Shown here: positions 12,801-23,700 of the stretch, one piece after another | Layout of the letters: each line of letters starts with the position of its first letter | How positions within the stretch are numbered: position 1 is the first letter of the stretch | Assembly (NCBI GenBank): GCA_012295275.1 | Contig: CM022672.1 | Span: 19,211,394 to 19,275,393, forward strand | Direction: 5' to 3' | Source of the DNA: Chrysomallon squamiferum | Lineage: Eukaryota > Mollusca > Gastropoda > Neomphalida > Peltospiridae | Length of the DNA: 64,000 nucleotides | Notes under the pieces: model-generated | Seen by the model: only the letters and a program-made list of their open reading frames with translations | Told to the model about the DNA's origin: nothing | Database searches by the model: none | Program-made: the position numbers and the translations under genes

Positions 12801-15800
12801 AAAATGCAAAAATTAAAAACGAAAGCAACTAAACAAGTCATATATCAGAAGAAAAAGTTATAATATTTTCATTTGACGATTGGATACCTGTGTTACCAGT
12901 AATGACTTGGTAAAAGAAATGAAAAACACAAATTTATAATAACATACAAAGGTAATTTGAAGAAACTATTTTCTAGTAACGGTTCTTTGTTAGCAAAAAC
13001 ACACTAAAAAGATTAACTATCACTCAATGACTTCTTTATCAACTTAAACCAAAGCGGGGTATAAAATGAAAGGGCAATGCCAGACTAAAGGGAAATATAC
13101 TGATGCAAGAAAATTTTAATGCAAGATTTAAATGCAGTTCTCAAAACTATGATCCGACCCTATTTTTTGGTTGTTATGAACTGTGACTAAAAAAAATACC
13201 CCAAAACTTGTAAAATGGTTTTAGTCTAACAATCATGATATCTGAATATCACATCACACTGAAAATATCAAAATTATTCTGCAAAGAAGCATGGTCAGAA
13301 CACTTGAGTGTTACTTCTATAGCAATTATTTGCAGCATTATTTTTTTTTTTTTTATGTTATTTCTGCCCTACTCCTACTGGAAGATACCACATCCAACAT
13401 TTCCAGTTTTTCATTTCACAGCAAAGATTTTTTTTTTCAATTTAAAAAAACCGACAAACATCATGTACATCTATCTCAAAGGTGATCAGATGACTTAGAT
13501 TCACCCAACATGAAAGATGCAAAATAGAATTCTTGGTATAAAAGTGTGCTATCTAGTTGATGCTTTAAATCACTGTTTTTGTCACTTTCTAATTTACAGC
13601 TGAAATTAACTGTATCATACAAATTGCTTAAATTAGTATTCAACTTATTCAATGAAAATAAGTTTTTTGAGTTTCAATCCAGTAATAAAATGAAATTTCT
13701 AGATGTCAGTCACTCTTTGATAATACTTAAGACATAAATAATATATATTCTCTTTTCAAATCTCAAAACAATTGTCCAATTCAGTTTTGCAAAAGCCAAG
13801 CTTTATAAAAATGTAACACACATCTAGGCAGGTATCTATTCAGTCATTTTAAAGTTTCAGGACATTCTAAATAAAAACATTCAATTTTGTGACTGACAAG
13901 TAAAGCCCTTTTATCTGACATTATCTTCATCAATACAGAAAAGGAAATTCTTACCCTCGATTCTAAGCTGCGTCTTTGTGTTTCAAGCAGTCGTGCTCGC
14001 TCTTTTAATCGCTGGCCCATTGTACGTACCAGAGAGCCAGTTTGCATGCGAGATTTAGTCATCATTTGACGCTTCCTCATTATTTCAGCAATCTGATGTT
14101 GCCTTTTCACTAAACTGGATTGCACTGCAATCGTTTTTTCTTGATCATTCTGTTTTGCTATTGTAGCCTGATTTTTCAGAGCTAATGCTCTAGCTTGCTT
14201 TGCCATTATCTGTCTGTGTGCATCAATTTCCATACGCTGTTCAGCATTCTGCTGCATCTTTAGCCTACCAAGTCTTCTCATTTCTTCCTGTTGACGTCGA
14301 TCTTCCATCATTCTTTCGTGACTGGATAAATCTGAAGCCACTTTTTGTTCATCTTTCAGTTCCAGAGTCATTCTATTAGATTCTACATCTTGACTCCTTA
14401 ATCTTTCTTTATTAAGAACATATTGTGGAATTCCTCTGCCCTTGTGTTGCTCACTTACCATTTCAGTGCTTCTTGGAATTTGATGTTCCCCATCTCTCAT
14501 TTCTTGTCGTTTTCTATAAAGAAGCTGTCTATTGTCTTCTCTTTCTTGCTCTCTTGCCATCTGTCTCTTAAAAAGAGTACCCTCCTTTGCTATGTCCCTA
14601 ACATCTTGATGCCTACCACCAAAACCAGTCTGCTTTCTTGAGAGTGACTGATCATGTTCAAACATGCGTGGTGCAATAGGCTCTTGGGTGAAATAGGTTT
14701 CAAGCTGCATACCTTGTTTAGAAGGGCTGTTTGCAAACATTTCCCCTTGTAATCTGCCTTGATTCCTAGGGGCATCTAAATACATTCTCGGGTCAGTTTC
14801 CATTCTATTTCTCATTCTAATAGCATTTTCATTCTGGTTGGGGACATCTCTGGCAAAAGCAGTATTTCTGTTTGGAACATTGGAGCCTACAATTTCATTA
14901 CTGGCACTGAAACTGTTATCAGTTTTTCTTCCTATAACATAATCTAATCTACTGCTCAGTGCAGATCGCATCAAATTGTCATCAGCAGTAAAACCTTCAC
15001 TACTTCTGTTGTAATTTCCTCCATGCTGACTCCTCTTTTCATAGTCAGGGAAATTACGTGAAGCATTATAGCTATCCAGAGGTGGATCATTTATTTTTGA
15101 TGAACCACCTTCCAATGTATTTCTGCTACCCCTAAAACGATCATATTTATCCAGAGGCATAAGGGGGTTATAATGTCTATTTATGCCTTTGTCAAAGAAG
15201 TCATTTTGAGGGTCAGGTCTGCTGTACTGATCTTGAGGTTTATTTAATGATCTGTAGTCATCAGATGTTTGATATCTTTCTGTTTTGCTATGAGGACTAT
15301 ATATGCCAGACGGGCCATGAACCGCAGTTCTGTAACTATCAATATCAGGTTTTGTTCTATTCAAAAGACTTTCATAAGGTTCTTTGTCTGGCAAGTTTCT
15401 CTGCATCCTACCCTCTGCAGTTCTATATGTGTCCAGACTATCATAGCTTCTAATCTGATCCTTTCTACCATAAATTTTATTTCTGTCTAATTCTCTATTT
15501 TCAGTCACACCAAAACTGGGTGAAGAAGTCTGGTAACTATCAAACTTCAATCCCTGAATTTTGTTTTGCATCCAATTGCTACTGCTATAATCTTCTGATC
15601 TTTGAAATCTGTCAACAGAATCATTAAATCCTCTTTTCACCTTGGAGGAAACGTCATGTTGCCTGCTGTCTCGCTTTTGAAAGCCATGATCAATAGATCT
15701 ATTGCCCCAGTTGGATGAATTAAATCCAGCTGTGGCATTACCTCTGCCAGAGGATTTGCTTTCACAAGCTACTGATGAACTAGGGTCAAAAGACAGATTT

Positions 15801-15913
15801 CTTGTATTAGGGTTGCTTTCATCAATGAAAGAAGAACCCCGCTGCTGGGAAGTCCGTCCATAAGGTTGAAACCTGGAGCCACCCTTGGCATATTCAGAAC
15901 CCCAATTCTGCAT
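6292..15913 (-). CDS. Multi-zinc-finger matrin-type nuclear protein (gene 2, CIZ1/Pep-like)
   Basis: Coding exons in order: 15913-13955, 12573-12499, 11982-11939, 11043-10968, 10651-10611, 10379-10304, 9951-9847, 9453-9410, 9184-9158, 9087-9012, 8708-8604, 8181-8110, 7866-7830, 7402-7272, 6840-6292. All join in phase, giving about 1138 aa. Residues 1-450 are Ser/Arg/Asn/Tyr-rich and disordered; 450-653 are Arg/Gln/Met-rich and probably helical. Small C2H2 fingers follow at about C697-H717, C736-H756, C767-H790, C820-H840 and C851-H874, then a matrin-type finger at C925-H951, then a Lys/Glu tail ending in a basic KARVQKARRGRRVSKT. The matrin finger block (GLDFIVPSQGYACHLC, AKVDHC, SHYDLWK) resembles the C-terminal finger of CIZ1 and gene 3. 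The likely role is nuclear-matrix or RNA/DNA binding in chromatin or RNA processing (inference). The start follows the acceptor at 15919-15920; MQNWGSEY is the first Met after it. The weakest donor is GTCATT at 8109. The large first exon belonging to the same transcript rests on phase agreement only. Confidence 0.78.
7272..7402 (-). other. Gene 2 matrin-type zinc finger exon
   Basis: 131 nt encoding DFIVPSQGYACHLC...AKVDHCKLKSHYDLWK, entered in phase 1 (G|GA) and left in phase 0. Zinc ligands are C925, C928, H945 and H951 of the predicted protein. Compared with gene 3 (28493-28614) there are three extra residues (QKDRKFY versus NKFY) between the second Cys and the conserved AKVDHC. Flanking Gly-x-Asp-Phe-hydrophobic-Pro and the trailing Trp/aromatic-Lys match the CIZ1/matrin-3 type rather than ordinary C2H2 fingers. 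Confidence 0.85.
8268..8563. mobile_element. Tigger/pogo-type MITE (non-autonomous)
   Basis: 296 bp flanked by TA on both sides (8266-8267 and 8564-8565). The left end is CAGGTTGAGTATCCATTATC; the right end on the opposite strand is CAGGTTGAAAATTTTTTATC. The sequence then repeats 'AAAATTCCAAAATCC'-like palindromic pieces. CAGGTTGAGTATCC is the terminus type I know from Tigger-family MITEs in vertebrates. There is no transposase; the 89-codon minus frame inside is chance. It sits in the gene 2 intron between the exons at 8604 and 8181. Confidence 0.82.
8604..9087 (-). other. Gene 2 zinc-finger exon cassette B
   Basis: Exon 9087-9012 (76 nt; VKCNICCTDVKSTLAVHQKS) and exon 8708-8604 (105 nt; GCTLCNITSFSDANELNKHQ) repeat the sizes, phases and finger types of the last two exons in cassette A. 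ITSFSD followed by a Glu-Leu-x-Lys-His pattern is shared by the two 105-nt exons, so the pair arose by duplication of two neighbouring exons. Confidence 0.8.
9847..11043 (-). other. Gene 2 zinc-finger exon cassette A
   Basis: Exons 11043-10968 (SLCDVCNVKVTGPFRIHNQS), 10379-10304 (YCNSCCFKVKGPLEYHTGLK) and 9951-9847 (GCEDCKITSFSDGKELDKHR) each hold one C-x2-C-x(10-13)-H-x5-H finger of the U1/JAZ-like type that binds dsRNA or RNA-protein complexes in known family members. A 41-nt linker exon (10651-10611) separates the first two. The second and third exons are 76 and 105 nt with phases 2-to-0 and 0-to-0, matched exactly in cassette B (9087-8604). Confidence 0.8.
11608..11789. mobile_element. 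hAT-type MITE
   Basis: 182 bp with terminal inverted repeats CACTGGTTTTCAACCTG and, on the other strand, CATAAGTTTTCAACCTG. It is flanked by an 8-bp near-perfect target duplication, TACTAAAC (11600-11607) and TATTAAAC (11790-11797). The 'tggtttctcaacctg ... gcgaccc' start and 8-bp duplication are hallmarks of hAT/Charlie non-autonomous elements. It is in a gene 2 intron about 150 bp downstream, in gene orientation, of the exon ending at 11939. Confidence 0.82.
13100..13954. other. Gene 2 intron 1, no further coding seen
   Basis: The 1.4-kb intron between coding exons 1 and 2 (12574-13954). Plus-strand frames near 13235-13498 are AT/poly-T chance frames with no splice-site or homology support. 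Confidence 0.5.
13955..15913 (-). CDS. Gene 2 coding exon 1: Arg/Ser/Gln-rich 653-aa exon
   Basis: One uninterrupted exon of 1959 nt. It starts MQNWGSEYAKGGSRFQPYGR and ends SLESR before the donor GTAAGA at 13954. The first two-thirds is low-complexity with repeated 'DSYxT / RxxDxYRS' pieces (residues about 120-260), suggesting weak internal repetition. The last 200 residues are Arg/Gln/Met/Lys-rich without prolines (for example RQQEEMRRLGRLKMQQ) and should form a long charged helix. No catalytic motif. Its size is very unusual beside the 27-131 nt exons that follow. Confidence 0.85.
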
Positions 15914-15919
15914 GATTTC

Positions 15920-18700
15920 TGAAAAATACAACGCATGTGTTCAAAACACATTATTTTTTAAATCTGTTGAAACATGGCAGGAATTCTGTGCATATACAAT
16001 GCAGCATGAATACAGCTGTTTGCTGTGTCATCATTTTGTATTTACAATTTGCATTTACATTTCGTGTTTTTCAGATGTGTTCAGTTTCACAGTTTTTAAA
16101 TGCCACTCATCATATCAGTTAGATCTAAATTTGGAGGATTGACATTAACATCTTACATACTGAAGAAAAGAACAAATTTACACAAATAGAATTCATTTGG
16201 TTTTCTCAATATTCACTGCTTACTGCTGGAACACAACAGCCAATTTAGATTTTTGCAAGTGTATGACAGCATGCAAATAAATACATCACCTGTAACATTA
16301 CATACTAAATGCTTAACATGATTTTTCTTGACAATCTATTTAAAAGTGCAGATATATTAAAATATTCAAGCATCTTACAAAGTATACCAATGAAGTGAAC
16401 ATGTATCTTTAAAAGTTTTTATATTCTTCTGTCCACAATCAACATTAACTCTATTAAAATAATATATTAAAACATGTAATGATTACATCAGCAGATACAT
16501 GAACTGGTAATCATTTTAGCCTCTGATCATCTAATAATCATATCAAATTTAAAATAATTTGTAACTTAATGCCAGGGTTCGAATTTAGGCTAAAATTAGT
16601 GGAAGCAATCATGCATCACTCTTTTCAAAAACTAAGAGTCTAGCATGAAAAGTGAATACAAACAATAAAATGCATGAGCAACTGGTAAATTATTTAACAA
16701 AAATAACAATGGCATATGCGCACAAAAGCCAAAATGCACCAACATAACAATTTATGTAGTGGACAACTCCAACAAATTTATAACCAAGTTAGGTAATCTC
16801 AAATAACTACATATATATATATATATAGCATGAAAAAAATTCAACTCTCCCAGCTGCGATTTTTCTTAAAATCTAATGCAATAATGAATTAATGTTCTTA
16901 CTTAATGACGAGAAGAAGAAATGAATAGTTGTCTTGATAGGGCTAGTATTTTGTAAAATATTGTACAGCATTTCTTTTTCAATAATTTCATGATACTTAT
17001 GATGCACAATTCTGGGAGCCAATGGAGTTTGTGAAAATTTGAAGAACTTAAAAAGTTTAAGTATCAAAAGGACAAGGCCTCCACTAAATTCGAACCCTGA
17101 CTGCTTATTTGGCATCTATTTGTATAATCTGTAACCTTCCAGCACAATTATATAAAACAAGTGAATTCAGGTGCTTTGTTTCTCCTTCATTTATAAACAG
17201 AAAACTTTCTTCTTGGAAATCAAATAACTGCAGATACCAAAACTAATGGGGTAATAATTTATATTTGTTTTATATATACAAATGTATTTATATATGCATA
17301 GCAATGGGCAAGTATTTCTTACAAACAGAAAGAATCCAATTTTCTTCTCAAGTTCTTTTCTGTGTCTTCAATGATCCCAGACTATACCTGTGTTACAGAG
17401 TAAAATAATACATTTAACCACATCTATTAGATCTGCATTTCAGCCTTGATCGCTGAGGCAGAAACAAATTTTCAATTAAAAAGAATTATAGGTGCCTTCC
17501 AATTAAATTTATCTGAAGCAAAATGAATACTTATGGAGTTTTTGTTGACTGCAATTATTGTTCTCATTTACTATGATTCTGCTACTGAAACATCTCAGAT
17601 CGCATCAACATAGCTTACATATAAGGGAAACAATTATTCTGATACCTTACAATTCTTTTGACACTGATGAAACTAAAAATTCAATGTCATGATTTCCCAG
17701 TCAACAATTTGTGTCAATTCCCAATTTTTATTATATAGTCTAAGTTTGATAAATGGACTCTTATGTCAATTTAACTCCAATTTACACATATGTTAATCAA
17801 GAAATTGATGACACATCTTAATGAATAGTTGAAAGCCATTTGGGCATACTGACTTTGTTTTCGGTTTTTAATTTCATATGTAAACATCTCAACTAATAGT
17901 TAATCTTATGATATTAGATTTACATAAATTGTCTGCTTTACTGATTTTAAGAAGTAGGTTTTGTGACAACAAATTGTTGTATATTATAACCACTTAACTT
18001 TTTTTTTTTTTTAATTAACACAGAAAACACTGCTGGAAGTGTATTAATTTTAAAGCAAAACAACAACTTTAACAGTGATTATGTCACAATCTCATTTTGT
18101 TATAGAAAAATAAAGATAGTATTCTTTTCTGGAATAATTTTTCTAAAATTTATCAATCATTACTTTATTACAAATACCCTAACAAATGATCCACAAGTTC
18201 AAAAAAATATTCTGTTCTATTCTTCTTCTTCTTTTTTGACAGCGCAATATATTAAAAGTTACCAGATATTGTGGGATGGTGTCAGAACTGTTCTGACCAA
18301 AAATTTGTCATCCCTGGATCAAATAATTTAGAATACAATTAACATTTAAAATATTCAACATTTTTTTTTTTTTTTTTTTTTTTTTAATCGAAGCTAAGAA
18401 GAAAACATCAAAAATTTCCAATGAAATATATTTTACTATTCAACTAATTAGATTTCTCATAACATTTTCAAATCGAAGAACAAAGAATTGAACTATTTCA
18501 TTGGTGCAATGTTTTCTTCAAGGTATTTCACATGGCCGCGAAGAAGAGAAAAATTAGCTAGAATTATATTAATTTTATAAATTTTACAAGACAAAATGCT
18601 TACATTCGATTATGTAGATAAGTCGCACGAAATCAGGAATTCTGTTAAATACTGACAATATTTACCAAATATGCTTATAATTTAAAAATAAACCCAAAAT
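15920..18700. other. Gene 2 5' UTR intron, no coding seen
   Basis: AT-rich sequence upstream of the gene 2 start codon, with acceptor TTTTTCAG just before 15919. It holds a (TA)n at 16809-16826 and T-runs at 18000 and 18361-18385. Short open frames (15885-16142, 16873-17115) have no supporting features. Confidence 0.45.
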
Positions 18701-18719
18701 ACCAAGAATGCAAAACTAC

Positions 18720-19530
18720 ACCTTGATCACTTTCACATCCGGGCACGCTTATTCCGTGTTGTTTCGACCTTATTTTTCTATTCTTCGAATGATTGAATAT
18801 TCTGTCTTTTATTTCTCTTTCGGATATCATTTAATTCTACCTTCCGCCTCCCCATTCGTATTTTATTTATTAAAAAATTCAGCATAAAATAATTAATATA
18901 AAGAAAAAAAAAACTATATAAATAAATTTCTAACACTGAATGTTTTGCAGGCTATAATACAAACAAAGAAGGAAATTATTCTACCTTATACAGAATTGAC
19001 TTAATAGAAATACAATATTGCAAGAAGCACGAAAGGAATTCCGAGAATAATAATAATTAAAAAAATAAAAATAAAATAATAATAATAATTTTTCTACTAA
19101 AGGGATGAATTAATGATATTTGTTAAGCATGAATTCTTTCTCTTGTTAGAAAAATCAGAAATTAATTAAAATAAATAAATTCTTAATAATCCATTAAATG
19201 TCGAATAAATGTTTTAATGAGCATGTTATATTTTAATGTATTTTGTAATAGTTAAAAGAAGAATTAAGAAGAATTTTTATCAATTTTGACTATATCTGTA
19301 ATTTGTATAAATGGAATATGGCATATGACTTCATAATAATGTTTACCAGTTAGATTGCTAGGTGTTGATTTGTATCGAATACAGCATGTCATCATGTATG
19401 AATTAATTATGGAAAAGAATGGTGAAAATGGGATATATAACATATTGATGATAAATGTGTTTGGTAGAAGACTAATTTTAAGGAAAAATAATGAAAATAA
19501 ATATACCTCAGTCTTTTTCCCTTCTTTTTA

Positions 19531-19578
<48 letters not shown>

Positions 19579-19960
19579 TGAAACAGATTTATAGGACAGC
19601 GATCGAAAGTGAATAATATTTAGAATGTTTTAAAATAATTTTAAAATGTGTGATGTGTGTATTCTTCCATCTGAAAATGTTGACGGGGAACGTGATAATC
19701 GAATTGTCAAAAATTATTGAAAGCATTTAATAGAAACTACAGTGGAAAGTTTTTTTTATTATTTTTTGTTTGTTTTGTTGTTTTATTATAGACTTTATAA
19801 ACTCCGCAAGATTACACGTAACAAATTTAATATTTAGCTTAATGCACTGGTGGTTCATTTTCCGTTGACCACGTTATTTCATTGGACTTCAAAAGGCGGT
19901 CTATTTGCGTGCTGTTTGCGTAGACTGGTGGTGACTTTGCTGAAGTTTGCATTTGTAGCT
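18720..19960. promoter_or_regulatory. Head-to-head promoter region between genes 2 and 3
   Basis: Gene 2 (minus) and gene 3 (plus) diverge here. CpG-bearing patches at 18735-18860 (with CTTCCG, an ETS-type core) and at 19680-19950 (with AAAGGCGGTC) stand out from AT-rich flanks. The first exon of gene 3 most likely ends at 19960, where AGCT|GTAAGT forms a strong donor that would splice as 5' UTR to the acceptor TTACAG at 20773. An (ATT)n tract (19532-19577) lies between the two patches. Start sites are not determinable here. Confidence 0.5.
19532..19577. repeat. (ATT)n microsatellite in divergent promoter
   Basis: About 15 uninterrupted ATT units lying between the two presumed start sites of genes 2 and 3. 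Confidence 0.9.
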
Positions 19961-20776
19961 GTAAGTTTCACTTCTAAATATTATAATTATTACATAGTAC
20001 TTTAGCCATGCTATATATGATGTGATGCTGAAAGAACAACAATAAAATACATTTGCTGGAATGATTTTTGATAATCAAACTAATCAGCCTATGTATCTCT
20101 ATCTGTCGTGTATGCAGATCCTGATGTTACAATGTTGTAATGAGTAATGGTTGACCGATAACCACCATCATAAAAATCCGTCACATTGTGAACTTCACTT
20201 TTGTGATCAACGCTAAATGAATACATTAACAGAGGCTTTAGTCAAAGTTTTATTACAATTTATTTGTTTTATGTCAGTTCATCTATAAAAACGTAGGTAT
20301 AAAACATCTAAGTTAAGTTTAGCTTATCAAATCAACCAGTTTTTACTTCTTAATCTATCGTTTCCCAATTTCAGCAGTTATTGGGATATTATAATACTTT
20401 CATATAAATTATAATTGGTCAAATAAAGGCTGATCAAGCACAGGAGCATTATAATTTAATATTGTTAAATCAAGTTTTTTATATTTACCATGTTAAATAT
20501 TTTGTGGAAAGTAAAGAGTATATAACAATGAAAAACAAATGACACAATTTGTGACATACATCCTAATCATATTAACACTTAGATCTGTGTCAATATTAAA
20601 TAATTAAAACATATTAAATTATTAAAATGATTAATAGATTTTTATTAAACTTAATTTAAGAATTTTTAGTTTCTTGTTTTAAATGGGGCACAATGGTTAT
20701 TATTTTTATTTATTTTTGTCGTTGAAATCAATAATTTTCTATTTGCTAAATGTTTTTCGATTATATCTTACAGAAA

Positions 20777-23700
20777 ATGGCAAATCGGAACAGGAATGCT
20801 ATGAATGACACAAGGCGATGGAGTGGTGGAAGAAATTATGGTCCTGGAGTATATCAAGCAGAGAACACAAACTTTGGACCAGCTAATAGATACAGGTCTG
20901 ACCTTAACACCAGATTATCATATGACTCTAGTGATCGCAGAAGGTTATTGGATGATGATTTTAGGTAATTCTGTCCATGGTATTTGGAACATGGTTGTGT
21001 AAGCCAACAAGGAGCAGATTTTTCTCTGCTTTAAAGACAGTTACATGGTGGAGTCCTGTATGGATGTTTTCAAGTGCAATGTCTTTTGATTCCTTGTACT
21101 TTTCAATATGGGACTCTGGTTGTTGCTGTGTGGATCTTGCATTATATTGGTGAAACAAATTTCATTTCTTTCATATACAGTTCCTTCTAAATATAAATAC
21201 AGGTTGAGAGTCATTTATCCTAAATTCTTAGAAACAAAAACTGTATATGAAGTCATTTTTCTCCAGCTTGGAAAAAGTTTCCGATTTTTAAATTTTGGAT
21301 AAGGGACATAAAATAAGTGAGGTAGGAAAATATTGATCTACATATAATTACAAAACTTAAGCTTTTTTTTTTTTTTTTAGCAGTTACAATCGTCCACGGC
21401 AGGATGGATCCTCAGATGATTTGCTAGGAGGAAGACGATCTTTACTCAGTGGTGACAGCCTCTACAATGACCCTCTTTCAATTCAGGAGCAGCTGGCACT
21501 CAGGGAAAGTCAGCTTGCAGCAGCCAGCAGTTTGCTCAAACGTCAGAGTGATCTTATTGCTGGTGTGGGACTGATGGGAATGACAGGGATGGGACTGAAT
21601 GAGTCAGATGTTCGCCATCCTGGAGGAATGCGCAGCAGGAGTCGAGAAACTGATGCTTTAGGAAAACGGAGGAGTTCAAGCTTGGGCCTCGGTGCAAAAC
21701 GCAGACGACCAGGGTCAAGGGTATGTATTTAAATAAACTTGTAAATTAGTGTTTTTAGCACGACTGTCTATAGAAAGATAGAACCTTAACCTTGTGTATT
21801 TTTTTTTTTTTTTTATTATTTCAATTTTTATTTTTATTTTTAATAAAGTTTTTTTTTTAAGGAATTAACAATCTCACCTGGTAAATGTTATTAATTATTT
21901 GCCTTCAGTAGCATTATCTCATTCTGACATTTTGATTCCTACTTCATACACTCTATATATCTACTTCCAGTACAGTTTTACTTTGGAATTTTAGGGCATT
22001 TGTATATTTTATAGATCAAAAAACGTTGGACTTCTACATACTAATTGTTAATTTTAGACTTTATGTTAGACCACATCATAAATATAAAAAATTATCAAAA
22101 CGTTTTATCAAAGTCATTTCAGAAACTTACAAATCCTGAGGCATTTGTTATTTATTAACATCAAATTTAATAATTTTAAAGGATATTAATACATCTTCTT
22201 ATTTTTTTTAAGGATGATATAGGTTCTGTACTTCGTAATTGGCTTTTGCATCTTTTTTATTATTTTCTTTGTAAATTTTATGATAGCAAATTCTTCTGTG
22301 TTTTTAGTCATCTATTTAATACAGATGCCCAATGGACAATAAATGTAAACAAGGACACTTATGTTTGTTTTCTTTAAAATTGTAATGCATTTTTATTGAC
22401 CTGATTCTGTTATTTATTTACAGATGCTTATTTATTTATTTTTTATTTTTTGTTTTATTATCAACATGAGATCAAATAGTTTCAGTTATAATTGAAGATA
22501 AATAACTGAACTTGATTCAGCATGTTAATTATCAACATTTATTGTCTGTGGTATTTTTTAAAACTAATTTCTGTATATGTAGTAACTGTATTTGCATACA
22601 TGTTTATTCTGTAGTTTTGTAATTATTCTTAGTACTATAGGTAAGTAAGAAATTCTTCATAAGCACATACTTTATTATGAATGTTATTCCAAAGTGAAAA
22701 AGTGTGAGTTTTGCTACATATGTGATGTCTGTTATAATTTGTTGTGCTCGGTTAGAAATTAAGATACTGCTATTATGTTAATTAATGTTGAATAGTTAAC
22801 CAAGTATATTTTATTTAAAATTAAAAAAAATATAATTATGAATATATACATATAACAGAAACTATAATCCATCTACATTTAGCATTAAATATAAAAAATA
22901 TATTAAAGATAGACCTGAAAGTTTGATTTAATGAATTGACCTTTTTGAGAGATCATCTAGATTGATCACTATGTCTCTAGAAGCCTTGTTTGTGACAGTA
23001 ACTGATTTGAAGATAAAAATGATATTATGTCTTTACTGAAGACAAATATTTAAGATGTTTGAAATCTGAAGCCTTCAGGCTTGTGGCCTGCCCAGTGCCA
23101 GGTATGGTGAAGGAGAGATAATAACCTGCTGTTTTGATAAATGAATAGATGAAGAAAATGCAGAGAATGCTACTGATGATGATGTGGTAAACATCATTCA
23201 GTAGCTTGTCAACCAGCATAAATTTTGGTTATTTATACCTGTACATGGATGGTGTGTATGCAGGAATAGAAGATGATGGGGTTTAGTATATATGATTAAG
23301 CACTTACTGGTTCTGTAAGTTACAGAGAAAGAAAAATTAATTTTAAAGAAATGAGAGCTTTGTTAGGCTTCTCATGCTACAAGTTACAGCTGACTTGTGA
23401 TGGCATTCGAATGTCAGAAGAAACAGGTTCCACTGTGTTGGTTCCTGCCAGTGTGCCATGAGTCAGGGGCTGGTCTATGACTCACTTCTGCAATGTTGCA
23501 ATTTGAATGGTTTCAGTCGCCCCTGAGAGGGAATCGAGATGGACATCAGCGTGGCAGATCCCAGCGTGATGCAGGTGGAAGAAGAGCTGTTGGTAGAAGT
23601 CGAGTTGATCACCTACCTCGTCCAGGTAACAACCCCATAAATGTGATGAAGTCCTGTATTGGCATGGGCTCACTGGTAGGTTACAGGATGCAATGTTATT

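Noticed and set aside
14423-15490. Frames of 61-73 codons on both strands
   Set aside because: Shadows of the 653-codon first coding exon of gene 2; no splice sites or motifs.
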